DNA of 64,000 bases from JAWKIW01 sp046331175 (lineage in GTDB: Bacteria > Actinomycetota > Acidimicrobiia > Acidimicrobiales > Acidimicrobilacustridaceae). Positions 32,500 through 41,553 of this stretch are shown here, piece by piece. The position numbers were made by a program, and so were the translations under genes. How positions within the stretch are numbered: position 1 is the stretch's first letter; each line of letters opens with the position of its first letter. Where the stretch lies: contig JAXLRI010000005.1 in NCBI GenBank assembly GCA_046331175.1, positions 372,001 to 436,000 of the forward strand. Reading direction: 5' to 3'. Under the pieces are notes generated by a model. The model was not told the DNA's origin and searched no databases. It saw only the letters and a list, made by a program, of their open reading frames with translations.

Positions 32500-33887
32500 G
32501 CCCTGCGAGCGACCCGCGGCCAGAGGCGGTCGAGGGCGGCGGCATCCGCCTGGACCGGCCGCTGGTGGTGGGCCTCGGGGTGACCGGAGCGGCGGTCGCC
32601 GGCGCGCTGGCGCGGCGCGGCCACGACGTGCTCGTGGTCGACGACCATCCCTCGGCCGAGCGTCGCGCCCGAGCAGAATCACTCGGCGTGACGCTGGTGG
32701 AGGCCCCCGACGACGAGCTGCTCGCCGCCCTCGTGGCCGGTGCCTCCGTCGTGCTGCCGAGCCCCGGCGTGCCCGACCGTCACCCGGCCTTCCGGGCGGC
32801 GTTCGTCCACGGGGTCGGCGTCGCCTCCGAGTTCGACCTGGCCCGCATGTGGGACGACCGCCCGCTGCTCGCCATCACCGGCACCGACGGCAAGACCACG
32901 GTCACCACGATGGTCACCGACATGCTGGTGGCCTCGGGACGGTCGGCGGTCGCCGCCGGGAACACCGAGGTCCCCCTGGTGGCGGCCATCGACGACCCCG
33001 CGGTCGAGGTCTTCGTCGTGGAGGCCTCGTCGTTCCGCCTCGGCCACACCCGCCACCTCCACCCGCAGGCGGCCACGTGGCTCAACTTCGCCCCCGACCA
33101 CCTCGACGTGCACCGCAGCCTCGACGCCTACGAGGCGGCCAAGGCACGGGTGTGGGCCGAGCTGGACACCGAGGGCGGTGCCGTCGCGGTGGCCAACGCC
33201 GACGACCCCGTCGTCATGCGCAACGTCGTGCCCACCAATCGCACGCTCACGTTCTCCCTCGTCGACCCCGGCGCCGACTACCACGTCGCCGGCGACCGGC
33301 TCGAGGGCCCCGACGCCGTGCTGGTCGACGTCTCGGCGCTGGGCCGCTCCTTGCCCCACGACCTCGCCAACGGGCTGGCGGCCGCCGCCACCGCCACCGC
33401 TGGCGGCGCCACCGCCGAGGGCGTGCGCGCCACGCTGGCCACCTACCAGCACCTCCCGCACCGCGTGCAGCTGGTCGGCGAGCACGCTGGCGTGCGGTGG
33501 TACGACGATTCCAAGGCCACCGCGCCCCACGCCACGCTGGCGGCGCTGGCCGGGTTCGACTCGGCGGTGCTCATCGCCGGCGGGCGCAACAAGGGCCTCG
33601 ACCTCGGCGAGCTGGTCGAGGCCACCGACCGCCTCCGCGCCGTGGTCGCGATCGGCGAGGCGGCCGCCGACGTCGCCGCCGTGTTCGACGGGCGGCGCCC
33701 CGTGGTCGTGGCCGCCTCGATGGCCGAGGCGGTCGACGCGGCTGCCGGCCTGGCCCGTCCCGGCGACGCCGTCGTGCTGTCGCCGGGGTGCGCGTCGTTC
33801 GACTGGTACGGCTCCTACGCCGCCCGGGGTGACGACTTCGTCGCCGAGGTGCGCCGTCAGGTGCTCGGCGACGGGGGAGCGTCGTGA
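32496..33887 (+). CDS. murD: UDP-MurNAc-L-alanine:D-glutamate ligase MurD
   Basis: Adds D-glutamate to UDP-MurNAc-L-Ala. The 463-residue enzyme has an N-terminal UDP-binding Rossmann domain (LVVGLGVTGAAVAGAL), the ATP loop ITGTDGKTTVTTM (Asp in place of the usual Asn), ATWLNFAPDHLDVH, the modified-lysine region AYEAAKARVW, and the C-terminal VRWYDDSKATAPHA. Frame shared by GTGA with mraY and ftsW. The family order of the cluster supports MurD rather than MurC/E. Confidence 0.94.
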   Translation: MSPASDPRPEAVEGGGIRLDRPLVVGLGVTGAAVAGALARRGHDVLVVDDHPSAERRARAESLGVTLVEAPDDELLAALVAGASVVLPSPGVPDRHPAFRAAFVHGVGVASEFDLARMWDDRPLLAITGTDGKTTVTTMVTDMLVASGRSAVAAGNTEVPLVAAIDDPAVEVFVVEASSFRLGHTRHLHPQAATWLNFAPDHLDVHRSLDAYEAAKARVWAELDTEGGAVAVANADDPVVMRNVVPTNRTLTFSLVDPGADYHVAGDRLEGPDAVLVDVSALGRSLPHDLANGLAAAATATAGGATAEGVRATLATYQHLPHRVQLVGEHAGVRWYDDSKATAPHATLAALAGFDSAVLIAGGRNKGLDLGELVEATDRLRAVVAIGEAAADVAAVFDGRRPVVVAASMAEAVDAAAGLARPGDAVVLSPGCASFDWYGSYAARGDDFVAEVRRQVLGDGGAS

Positions 33888-35107
33888 CCGCCACCGCCCG
33901 CCCCGGCCGCCGCGGCGGCGTGCGTGGTCGCCGCACCGACGCGGGTCGCGCGCACCGCGGCCGCTGGCCCCTGCCGCGGGAGGCGCCCACCGGTCGCCGG
34001 TCGTCGGAGTTCCTCGGCCTGTTCGGACTGCTGGCCCTGCTGAACGTCGTCGGGATGGTGATGATCCTGTCGGCGTCGTCGGTGACCTCGCTGTACGACT
34101 ACGGCTCGCCCTGGTACCAGTTCACCCGGCAGCTCATGTGGCTGGCCATCGGCGGCGTCGCGTTCGTGCTGGCGCTGCGCACCGACTACCGGAGCTGGCG
34201 GAGGTGGACGCAGTGGCTGCTGCGCATCTCGCTCGGCCTGCTCGTGCTGGTGCTCATCCCACACGTGGGCGTCGAGGTGAACGGCTCTTCGCGGTGGCTC
34301 GGTTGGGGCCCCGCCCGCATCCAGCCCTCCGAGATCGCCAAGCTGGCGGTGTTGCTGTACGTGGCCGATCTGCTGGCTCGCCGATCGCACCGCATCGGCG
34401 ACACCCAGCTCAGCTTCCGGCCGGTGCTCGTGATCCTCGGCGCGGTGGCCGGACTGATCATGCTGCAACCCAACCTCGGCACCACGCTGCTGATCTTCGC
34501 CATCGTCTTCGTGATGCTGGTGGTGGCCGGGGTGCCGGGCAAGCACCTGGCCATGTTGGCCGGCACGGCGGTCGCCGCCGGCGCCGCCTTCGCCATCCTC
34601 ACCCCGTGGCGGCTGCAGCGCCTGATGGCCTTCCGCGACCCGTGGGCCGATCCCCACAACACCGGCTACCAGAACCTGCAGTCGAACGCCGCGCTGGCCA
34701 ACGGCGGCTTCACCGGCACCGGCATCGGGATGGGCCGGGCCAAGTACGGCTTCCTGCCCGAGGCCCACACCGACTTCATCTTCTCCGTGCTCGGCGAGGA
34801 GACCGGCTTCATCGGCGGGGTGCTCCTCCTCGCGGTGTTCATCGCCTTCGGCGTCCTCGGCATGCGGGTCGCCATGCGGGCCCCCGATCGCTACGGCACC
34901 ATCGTCGCCGCCGGCATCACCACCTGGTTCCTGTTCCAGGCGTTCGTGAACATCGGCGCCGCGGTGGGCGTGCTCCCCGTGGTGGGCGTCCCGCTGCCGT
35001 TCGTGTCGTTCGGCGGCTCGTCGCTGGTCGTCAACATGGTGGCAGCGGGGATCCTGCTGAACATCGCCCGGCACACCGGGAGCCCCGCCCGCGCCACGAC
35101 GCGCTGA
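33884..35107 (+). CDS. ftsW: SEDS septal glycosyltransferase FtsW
   Basis: Polytopic SEDS protein of 407 residues that polymerises lipid II at the septum with FtsI. A basic, probably cytoplasmic N terminus of ~40 residues (rich in Arg/Gly) precedes about ten helices. Motifs: MILSASSVTSLY, NGSSRWLGWGPARIQPSEIAKLA, FRDPWADPHNTGYQNLQSNAALANGG, EAHTDFIFSVLGEETGF and PFVSFGGSSLVVNM, the last being the SEDS C-terminal signature. Coupled by GTGA to murD; its stop shares a base with the murG start (TGATG). Confidence 0.95.
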   Translation: MTATARPGRRGGVRGRRTDAGRAHRGRWPLPREAPTGRRSSEFLGLFGLLALLNVVGMVMILSASSVTSLYDYGSPWYQFTRQLMWLAIGGVAFVLALRTDYRSWRRWTQWLLRISLGLLVLVLIPHVGVEVNGSSRWLGWGPARIQPSEIAKLAVLLYVADLLARRSHRIGDTQLSFRPVLVILGAVAGLIMLQPNLGTTLLIFAIVFVMLVVAGVPGKHLAMLAGTAVAAGAAFAILTPWRLQRLMAFRDPWADPHNTGYQNLQSNAALANGGFTGTGIGMGRAKYGFLPEAHTDFIFSVLGEETGFIGGVLLLAVFIAFGVLGMRVAMRAPDRYGTIVAAGITTWFLFQAFVNIGAAVGVLPVVGVPLPFVSFGGSSLVVNMVAAGILLNIARHTGSPARATTR

Positions 35108-36219
35108 TGGGCACCTTCGCCGTCATCGCCGCCGGCGGGACGGGAGGACACGTGGTGCCCGGCCTCGCCGTGGCCCGGGCGCTGGTGGCCGCCGGGCACG
35201 CCCCCGACGAGATCCACTTCGTCGGCAGCCGCCGGGGGATCGATGCCGAGGTGGTGCCAGCCGCCGGCTTCCCGCTCACCACCCTGCCGGGCCGAGGCAT
35301 CGAGCGCCGGCTGAGCCTCGCCGCCATCGGTGCCGTCCTCAGCATCGTCGCGGGCGTCTGGCGCGGCATCGGCGTGGTCCGGCGGCTGCGGCCGTCGGTC
35401 GTCGTGGCCTTCGGCGGCTACGCCGCGGTGCCCTGCGTCGTGGGGGCCGTGCTGTGGCGGGTGCCCCTGGTGGTGGTGGCCCGCGACGCGCGCGCCGGCG
35501 CAGCCGACCGGCTGGCCGCCCGGTTCGCCGCCGCCTGCGCCGTGCCCTTCGCCGACACCGACCTGCCGCGCGCCGTGGTGACCGGCAACCCGGTGCGGCC
35601 CGAGGTCCTGGCCGTCGACCCCGAGCGCGACCGCGACGTCGCCCGGGCCGAGCTCGGCCTGCCGCCCGATCGCACCGTGGTGGCGGTGTTCACCGGATCG
35701 CTGGGATCGGCCCGGGTCAACGCCGCCGTCGCCGAGCTGGTCCGCCGCTGGCGCGACCGGAGCGACGTCGCCATCCGCCACGTCACCGGCCGACGCGACT
35801 TCGACGAGCTGGCCGCCGATCCCCCCGGCCTGGAGCCCGGCGGGCTCGTGTACCAGCTGGTGGCCTACGAGGACCGCATGGACTTGGTGCTGGCCGCCGC
35901 CGACGTGGCCGTCACCCGTGCCGGGGGGGCCACCGTGGCCGAGCTCGCCGTCGTGGGGCTGCCCGCCGTGTTGGTGCCGCTGCCCATCGCCACCCGCGAC
36001 CACCAGACCGCCAACGCCCGCTCCCTCGTCTCGGCGGGCGCCGCGGTCCTGGTGCCCGACGACGAGCTCGGCGCCGACCGGCTCGAGGCCGAGCTGGGAC
36101 CGCTGGTGGCCGACCCGGCCCGGCGGGCCGACATGGCCGCCCGGGCCCGTAGGCTCGGCCGCCGCGACGCCGCCGACGCCGTCGCCCGACTCGTGGAGGA
36201 CCATGCCCGCCGACGCTGA
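35107..36219 (+). CDS. murG: Lipid II synthase MurG, altered acceptor motif
   Basis: GT28 membrane-associated glycosyltransferase adding GlcNAc to lipid I. The 370-residue protein has GGTGGH at 10-15, FGGYAAVP and VTGNPVRPEV, plus TRAGGATVAELAVVGLPAVLVPLP with the donor-binding Glu. The highly conserved HEQNxxxGxxN motif, which helps form the active cleft, is replaced by ARDARAGAADR at residues 125-135. Everything else, and the place in the operon between ftsW and murC, argues for a working MurG. Start ATG overlaps the ftsW stop by one base. Confidence 0.9.
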   Translation: MGTFAVIAAGGTGGHVVPGLAVARALVAAGHAPDEIHFVGSRRGIDAEVVPAAGFPLTTLPGRGIERRLSLAAIGAVLSIVAGVWRGIGVVRRLRPSVVVAFGGYAAVPCVVGAVLWRVPLVVVARDARAGAADRLAARFAAACAVPFADTDLPRAVVTGNPVRPEVLAVDPERDRDVARAELGLPPDRTVVAVFTGSLGSARVNAAVAELVRRWRDRSDVAIRHVTGRRDFDELAADPPGLEPGGLVYQLVAYEDRMDLVLAAADVAVTRAGGATVAELAVVGLPAVLVPLPIATRDHQTANARSLVSAGAAVLVPDDELGADRLEAELGPLVADPARRADMAARARRLGRRDAADAVARLVEDHARRR

Positions 36220-37618
36220 CCCGTCGACCGCCGACGACGCGCTGCTCGCCCGCCCCCGCGCCGTGCACGTGGTGGGGGTCGGGGGCGCCGGGATGAGCGC
36301 CATCGCCACGGTGCTGGCCGCCATGGGTCATCGGGTGTCGGGCAGCGACCTCAAGGAGTCGGCCGGGCTCGACCGCCTCCGGGCCGCCGGGGTGGCGGTG
36401 ACCGTCGGCCACGATGCCGCCAACCTCGGACCTGCGGTCGACCTGGTCGCCATCTCCACCGCCGTCCCGCCCACCAACCCCGAGGTGCAGGCGGCGCGCG
36501 CCCGTGGGGTGGCGGTGCTGCGCCGAGCCGAGATCCTCGCCGCCATCGCGGCGACCCGTGCCACCGTGGCGGTGGCGGGCACCCACGGCAAGACCACCAC
36601 CTCGTCGATGCTCGCCCTGGTGCTGGTCGAGGCCGGCCTCCACCCCTCGTTCATCATCGGCGGCGAGGTGAACGAGATCGGCTCAGGGGCGGTCTGGGAC
36701 GACGGCGAGTCGTTCGTCGTCGAGGCCGACGAGAGCGACGGCACCTTCCTCGAGCTGCCCCGCCGGGCGGCGATCGTCACCAACGTCGAGCCCGACCACC
36801 TCGAGCACTGGGGCGGGGTCGAGGGCCTCTACGCCGGCTTCGCCCGCTTCGTCGCCGAGACCGACGGGCCGGTGGTGCTGTGCGCCGACGACGTCGAGGC
36901 CGCCCGTCTGGCGGTCGGGGCCGGCCCGTCGGCGGTCACCTACGGCACCGCGGTCGATGCCGACTACCGCATGGTGGGGCTCACCTCGAGCCGCGAGGGG
37001 TGTCGCTTCGAGGTGGTCCACGAGGGCGACGTGGTGGCGCGCGTGGCCATGCCGCTCACCGGCGAGCACAACGCCCGCAACGCCTGTGGGGCCCTCGTCG
37101 CCGGTCTCCTGCTCGGCGCTCCCGCCGACGCCGCCGAGCGGGCGCTCGGCCGGTTCGCCGGCGTCGCCCGGCGGTTCCAGTTCCGGGGCGAGGCCGCCGG
37201 CGCCACCCTCGTCGACGACTACGCCCACCTGCCCACCGAGGTGCGCGCCGCGCTGGCCGCGGCGCGCGACGGCGGGTGGGGCCGGGTGGTGTGCGTCTTC
37301 CAGCCCCACCGCTACTCGCGCACGTCGGCCCTGTGGCCCGACTTCGCCGAGGCCTTCGACGCCGCCGACGTGCTCGTGGTCACCGACATCTACCCCTCCG
37401 GCGAGGCGCCCCGGCCCGGCGTCACCGGCAAGCTCGTCGCCGACGCCGTGCTCGACGCCCACCCGCGGCGCCGCCTCGCCTACCTGCCCACCCTCGACGA
37501 CGTGGTGGCCTTCCTCGAGCGCGAGCTGCGCCCCGGCGACCTGTGCCTCACCCTCGGGGCGGGCGACCTCACCGTCGTGCCCGACCGGGTGCGGGAGTCG
37601 CTCGGTGCCGCCGGCTGA
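36203..37618 (+). CDS. murC: UDP-N-acetylmuramate:L-alanine ligase MurC
   Basis: Adds L-alanine to UDP-MurNAc, the first peptide step. The 471-residue enzyme has HVVGVGGAGMSAIA (UDP-binding), AGTHGKTTTSSM (ATP loop), VVEADESDGTFL and VTNVEPDHLEHWGG, and in the C-terminal domain TLVDDYAHLPTEVRAAL and FQPHRYSRT, all MurC-specific. GGAGG sits just before the ATG at 36203; the start overlaps murG by 17 bases. Canonical length. Confidence 0.95.
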   Translation: MPADADPSTADDALLARPRAVHVVGVGGAGMSAIATVLAAMGHRVSGSDLKESAGLDRLRAAGVAVTVGHDAANLGPAVDLVAISTAVPPTNPEVQAARARGVAVLRRAEILAAIAATRATVAVAGTHGKTTTSSMLALVLVEAGLHPSFIIGGEVNEIGSGAVWDDGESFVVEADESDGTFLELPRRAAIVTNVEPDHLEHWGGVEGLYAGFARFVAETDGPVVLCADDVEAARLAVGAGPSAVTYGTAVDADYRMVGLTSSREGCRFEVVHEGDVVARVAMPLTGEHNARNACGALVAGLLLGAPADAAERALGRFAGVARRFQFRGEAAGATLVDDYAHLPTEVRAALAAARDGGWGRVVCVFQPHRYSRTSALWPDFAEAFDAADVLVVTDIYPSGEAPRPGVTGKLVADAVLDAHPRRRLAYLPTLDDVVAFLERELRPGDLCLTLGAGDLTVVPDRVRESLGAAG

Positions 37619-38612
37619 TCCGGGCTCGTCGCCGGGCGGCGCCGTCGGTGACGGCCCCGGGGGCACGACGGGCGACGAGACGGCCGCGGAGGCCCGCACG
37701 GCGCTGCGCCGCGCCGCCGAGCTGCTCGGCCGGCGGGCGCGCCCGGACGTGCCCCTCGGTCCGCTCACCACCTACCGGGTCGGTGGGCCGGCGTCGCTGT
37801 TCGTGCGCATCGACGACGAGGACGACCTGGCGGCGGTGGCGGCGACGGTGCGTGCCACCGCGGTGCCCACGCTCGTCGTCGGCAAGGGCTCGAACCTGCT
37901 CGTCGCCGACCGGGGCTTCGCCGGCCTCGCCCTGCAGCTCGGCGAGGGGTTCGCGACCATCGAGGTGGATGGCAGCACCGTGCAGGTCGGGGCCGCCGCC
38001 GCGCTGCCGGTCGTGGCCCGCCGCACGGCGGCGGCCGGGCTGACCGGCTTCGAGTGGGCGGTCGGGGTGCCCGGCAGCATCGGCGGGGCGGTGCGGATGA
38101 ACGCCGGTGGGCACGGTTCTGACCTGGCTGCCTCGCTGGTGGGGGTCCGCGTCCTCGACCTGCGCAGCGGCGAGGATGGTGCGGTGCCGGCGGCCGCGCT
38201 CGACCTGTCGTACCGCCACTCCAACGTGGCCCCCCACCAGCTCGTCCTCGCCGCCGAGCTGCGCCTCGCCGCGGGGGACCGGGCCACATCCGAGGCCGAG
38301 ATCGCCGAGATCGTGCGCTGGCGGCGCGAGCACCAGCCCGGCGGGCCCAACGCTGGATCGGTCTTCACCAACCCACCGGGCGACTCGGCCGGCCGCCTGA
38401 TCGACGCCGCCGGGCTCAAGGGTGCCCGGATCGGCACCGCCGAGGTGTCGACCAAGCACGCCAACTTCATCCAGGCCGACGAAGGCGGATCGGCCGACGA
38501 CGTCTTCGCCGTGATGGCGCTCGTGCGCACCACGGTCCGCGACCGCTTCGGCGTCGACCTGCAGCCCGAGACCCGCCTCGTCGGCTTCCCGGCCGAGCCC
38601 GGGGCCCGCTGA
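37605..38612 (+). CDS. murB: UDP-N-acetylenolpyruvoylglucosamine reductase MurB
   Basis: FAD enzyme that reduces UDP-GlcNAc-enolpyruvate to UDP-MurNAc. The 335-residue protein has a low-complexity first 25 residues, then LTTYRVGGPA, VVGKGSNLLVADRG, GVPGSIGGAVRMNAGGHG (FAD-binding), NAGSVFTNP with the catalytic Ser, and PETRLVGF with the catalytic Glu. It lacks the YxxF insert, so is the type II form. Overlaps murC by 14 bases; the stop overlaps ftsQ by TGATG. Confidence 0.94.
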   Translation: MPPADPGSSPGGAVGDGPGGTTGDETAAEARTALRRAAELLGRRARPDVPLGPLTTYRVGGPASLFVRIDDEDDLAAVAATVRATAVPTLVVGKGSNLLVADRGFAGLALQLGEGFATIEVDGSTVQVGAAAALPVVARRTAAAGLTGFEWAVGVPGSIGGAVRMNAGGHGSDLAASLVGVRVLDLRSGEDGAVPAAALDLSYRHSNVAPHQLVLAAELRLAAGDRATSEAEIAEIVRWRREHQPGGPNAGSVFTNPPGDSAGRLIDAAGLKGARIGTAEVSTKHANFIQADEGGSADDVFAVMALVRTTVRDRFGVDLQPETRLVGFPAEPGAR

Positions 38613-39418
38613 TGCCGGCCTTGCTCACCCGCGCCCGCCCGGCCGGCGACGACGAGGTCATCGACCCGCGGATCCGGGCCCGCCGCGACGAGGTGGCACG
38701 CGGAGCGGGCCGCCGCCGGCGGCGGGTGCTGCTGGCGCTCCTCGTCGTGGTGGCCGTCGGCGCGGCGGCCTTCGGGCTGTCCCGCACGCCCCTGCTCGAC
38801 GTCGACGACCTCGGGATCACCGGTGCGGCCCAGACCCCCGCCGACCAGGTGGTCGCCGCCGCCGGCATCCAGCTCGGCCAGCCCCTCGTCGGCGTCGACG
38901 AGGGGAGCGCGGCCGCCCGGGTCGAGCGCCTGCCGTGGGTCCGGTCGGCCTCCGTGACCCGCGGGTGGGACGGCCACGTCGGCATCGACGTCACCGAGCG
39001 CACCGCCGAGCTGCAGATGGCCGACGGCGCCGGCGGGTTCCTCGCCCTCGACGGCGACGGCCGCGTGCTCGGCGCCGGCGCCCGACCCGCCCCCGGCGTG
39101 CCCGCCGTCGAGGGGCTCGCCCCGGCGCCGGTCGGGACCACCGTCGACCCCCGGGTCCGCGATGCCGTCACGGTGGCGCGGGCGCTCCCGCCCTCCCTGC
39201 GCACCCGGGTCACCGCCATCCGCCTCCTCGACCGCGGCGCGATCGAGCTGGGGTTGCGCCCGGCCGGTCGGGTGCGGTTCGGTCCCGCCGAGGCGGTCCC
39301 GGCCAAGGTGCAGGCCCTGGTGACCATCTTCGGCCAGGTCGACCTGCGCGACCTGTGCGGGATCGACCTGCGCGTGCCCGAGGCGCCGGTGTTGACCAGG
39401 AGTCAGCCATGTGCCTAG
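38612..39418 (+). CDS. ftsQ: Cell division protein FtsQ (POTRA domain)
   Basis: Bitopic divisome protein of 268 residues. A basic cytoplasmic segment (GAGRRRRRVLLAL) leads into a helix at about residues 37-57, then a POTRA domain (LDVDDLGITGAAQTP...) and the beta domain with ERLPWVRSASVTRGWDGHVGIDVTERTAEL, a typical FtsQ stretch. It ends in SQPCA, with a C-terminal cysteine pair relation not obvious. FtsQ recruits FtsB/FtsL in the divisome. It overlaps murB by one base and precedes a 120+ base leader to ftsZ. Confidence 0.92.
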   Translation: MPALLTRARPAGDDEVIDPRIRARRDEVARGAGRRRRRVLLALLVVVAVGAAAFGLSRTPLLDVDDLGITGAAQTPADQVVAAAGIQLGQPLVGVDEGSAAARVERLPWVRSASVTRGWDGHVGIDVTERTAELQMADGAGGFLALDGDGRVLGAGARPAPGVPAVEGLAPAPVGTTVDPRVRDAVTVARALPPSLRTRVTAIRLLDRGAIELGLRPAGRVRFGPAEAVPAKVQALVTIFGQVDLRDLCGIDLRVPEAPVLTRSQPCA

Positions 39419-39434
39419 GGTTTCGCCCCATAGC

Positions 39435-39460
39435 AGAGGTTGAGCAAAGTCTCAACCTCT
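39435..39460 (+). promoter_or_regulatory. Perfect 10-bp inverted repeat upstream of ftsZ
   Basis: AGAGGTTGAG (39435-39444), a 6-base loop CAAAGT, then CTCAACCTCT (39451-39460). It lies 16 bases after the ftsQ stop, in AT-richer DNA than its surroundings, and 237 bases before the chosen ftsZ start. It could be an operator or an RNA hairpin that separates ftsZ expression from the upstream operon. There is no clear T run. Confidence 0.6.
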
Positions 39461-39697
39461 TGTCGAGCGTCAGGCCGGGGGGCACGGGAGGCGCCCCGGG
39501 GCACCCCCTGCGGGCCCAGCAAGTCGGGGTGCGCACCCATGCCTGATCGCCTGTTCGACGTCGACGACCTGGATGGCGGCCCCAAGCGCTCGCGCTCGAA
39601 GGCCACGCAACCCTCGACCACCTCTTCACCCTCGACCACACCCCCGGAGCCGAAGCCCGCTTCGCATCCGGCACCCAGCGCGGAGGACGTACACGAC

Positions 39698-40813
39698 ATG
39701 GCCGGCAACCCCCAGAACTACCTGGCTGTCATCAAGGTCGTCGGCGTCGGCGGCGGCGGGTGCAACGCCGTCAACCGGATGATCGACGCCGGGCTCAAGG
39801 GGGTCGAGTTCATCGCGGTGAACACCGACGCCCAGGCGCTGCTCATGAGCGACGCCGACGTGAAGCTCGACATCGGGCGCGAGTCCACCCGGGGGTTGGG
39901 TGCCGGCAGCGACCCCGAGGTCGGCCGGGCCGCGGCCGAGGCGCACCGCGAGGAGATCGAGGAGGTGCTCAAGGGCGCCGACATGGTCTTCATCACCGCG
40001 GGCAAGGGCGGTGGCACCGGGACCGGCGCCGCCCCGGTCATCGCCGAGATCGCCAAGACCATCGGCGCCCTCACCATCGGCGTGGTCACCCGGCCGTTCG
40101 GCTTCGAGGGTCGCCGCCGCGCCGTCCAGGCCGAGCAGGGCATCCAGCGCCTGAAGGAGAAGGTCGACACCCAGATCGTCATCCCCAACGATCGGCTGCT
40201 CACCGTCTCCAACGACAAGACCTCGGTCCTCAACGCCTTCAAGATGGCCGACGAGGTGCTCCTGCAGGGCGTGCAGGGCATCACCGACCTCATCACCACG
40301 CCGGGCCTGATCAACACCGACTTCGCCGACGTGAAGATGATCATGAGCGACGCCGGCTCGGCCCTCATGGGCATCGGCTACGGCTCGGGCGAGGGGCGGG
40401 CCCTCACCGCGGCCCGGGCCGCCATCTCGTCGCCGCTGCTCGAGGCCTCCATCGAGGGTGCCCGCGGCATCCTGCTCACCATCGCCGGCGGCTCCGACCT
40501 CGGTCTGTTCGAGGTCAACGAGGCCGCCGAGGTCATCCACGGCGTGGCCCACCCCGACGCCAACATCATCTTCGGCACCGTCATCGACGACGAGATGGGC
40601 GACGAGGTCCGGGTGACGGTCATCGCCGCCGGCTTCGACCGCTGGGACGAGGGCCGCGAGTCGGGCCGGGCCTCGGCCTCGTCCTCGTCGTCGGGGGCCG
40701 TGCGCCAGCCGACCCCCGAGCCGGTCCGCGACGTCTTCGGCACGGTCGAGGACGACGACGCCGACCTCGGTGACGGCGACGACGACTTCGACGTGCCGTC
40801 GTTCCTGAAGTAG
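39698..40813 (+). CDS. ftsZ: Cell division GTPase FtsZ
   Basis: Tubulin-like GTPase that forms the Z ring. The 371-residue protein starts MAGNPQNYLAVIKVVGVGGGG, has the tubulin signature GGGTGTG at 104-110, the synergy-loop motif DFADVKMIMSD, and a C-terminal linker of ~60 residues ending in the SepF/FtsA-binding peptide DDDFDVPSFLK. I chose ATG 39698: it is preceded by GGAGG (11 bases away) and puts GGGTGTG where other FtsZ have it. An in-frame ATG at 39539 would add 53 Ser/Thr/Pro-rich residues (MPDRLFDVDDLDGG...). Transcription is separable from upstream genes by the inverted repeat. Confidence 0.96.
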   Translation: MAGNPQNYLAVIKVVGVGGGGCNAVNRMIDAGLKGVEFIAVNTDAQALLMSDADVKLDIGRESTRGLGAGSDPEVGRAAAEAHREEIEEVLKGADMVFITAGKGGGTGTGAAPVIAEIAKTIGALTIGVVTRPFGFEGRRRAVQAEQGIQRLKEKVDTQIVIPNDRLLTVSNDKTSVLNAFKMADEVLLQGVQGITDLITTPGLINTDFADVKMIMSDAGSALMGIGYGSGEGRALTAARAAISSPLLEASIEGARGILLTIAGGSDLGLFEVNEAAEVIHGVAHPDANIIFGTVIDDEMGDEVRVTVIAAGFDRWDEGRESGRASASSSSSGAVRQPTPEPVRDVFGTVEDDDADLGDGDDDFDVPSFLK

Positions 40814-41553
40814 TGCGCGCCGGCGCCGATCCGGCGGCGCCCCTCGGCCCCACGTTCGCGGCCGCCCTGCCCGGCGGCTCGATCGTCCGGGCCGGCACCA
40901 CCACCAGGGCCGCCGGCGACCTGCAGATCGACGGCCCCGCCGACGTCCTGGCGGCGCGGCGCCGCGCCGTGGTGGACCGGCCGTGGGCCTGGCTGCGGCA
41001 GGCGCACGGCGCCGACGTCGTCACCGTCACCGACGGCGACGTCGCCGACGGGCTGGCGCGGGTCGTCGGCGCGGAGGCCGACGCCCTGGTCACCACCAGC
41101 GCCGCCGTGGTCCTGGCCGTGCAGACCGCCGACTGCGCGCCGCTGGCGCTGTGGAGCCCCGAGGGGGTCGTCGCCGCCGTCCACGCCGGGTGGCGGGGGA
41201 TCGAGGCGGGGGTCGTCGGCGCCGCCGTCGACGCGATGCGGGCCGCCGGTGCCTCCTCCGTGGCGGGTTGGCTGGGCCCGTGCATCCACGCCGAGTGCTA
41301 CGAGTTCGGCGCCGACGACCTCGCCCGGCTGGTCGACGGGCTCGGCCCGACGGTGGCCGGCCGGACCGCGGCCGGGCGGCCCGCCCTCGACCTGCCCGCG
41401 GCGGTCGTCGTCGCCGCCACGCGGGCCGGCGTCGAGCGCCTCGACGGCGACGGCGGCTGCACGGCGTGCGACGCCGACCGGTGGTGGTCCCACCGCGCCC
41501 GCGGCGATGCGGCACGCCAGGCCACCGTCGTGTGGCGCGAGGTCCCGGGGTGA
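40813..41553 (+). CDS. pgeF: Polyphenol oxidase/purine nucleosidase-like YfiH (PgeF) family
   Basis: Cysteine/histidine metal-dependent enzyme of 246 residues in the laccase-domain (DUF152) family. Zn ligands are visible as His in RQAHGADVV, Cys in TADCAPLAL and His in VHAGWRGIEAG. E. coli PgeF removes L-Ser from mis-made peptidoglycan precursors; other members cleave nucleosides. Position in the division cluster, between ftsZ and yggS, is conserved in many Gram-positive bacteria, which favours a link to wall synthesis. GTG overlaps the ftsZ TAG by one base, and its stop overlaps yggS by GTGA. Confidence 0.87.
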   Translation: MRAGADPAAPLGPTFAAALPGGSIVRAGTTTRAAGDLQIDGPADVLAARRRAVVDRPWAWLRQAHGADVVTVTDGDVADGLARVVGAEADALVTTSAAVVLAVQTADCAPLALWSPEGVVAAVHAGWRGIEAGVVGAAVDAMRAAGASSVAGWLGPCIHAECYEFGADDLARLVDGLGPTVAGRTAAGRPALDLPAAVVVAATRAGVERLDGDGGCTACDADRWWSHRARGDAARQATVVWREVPG

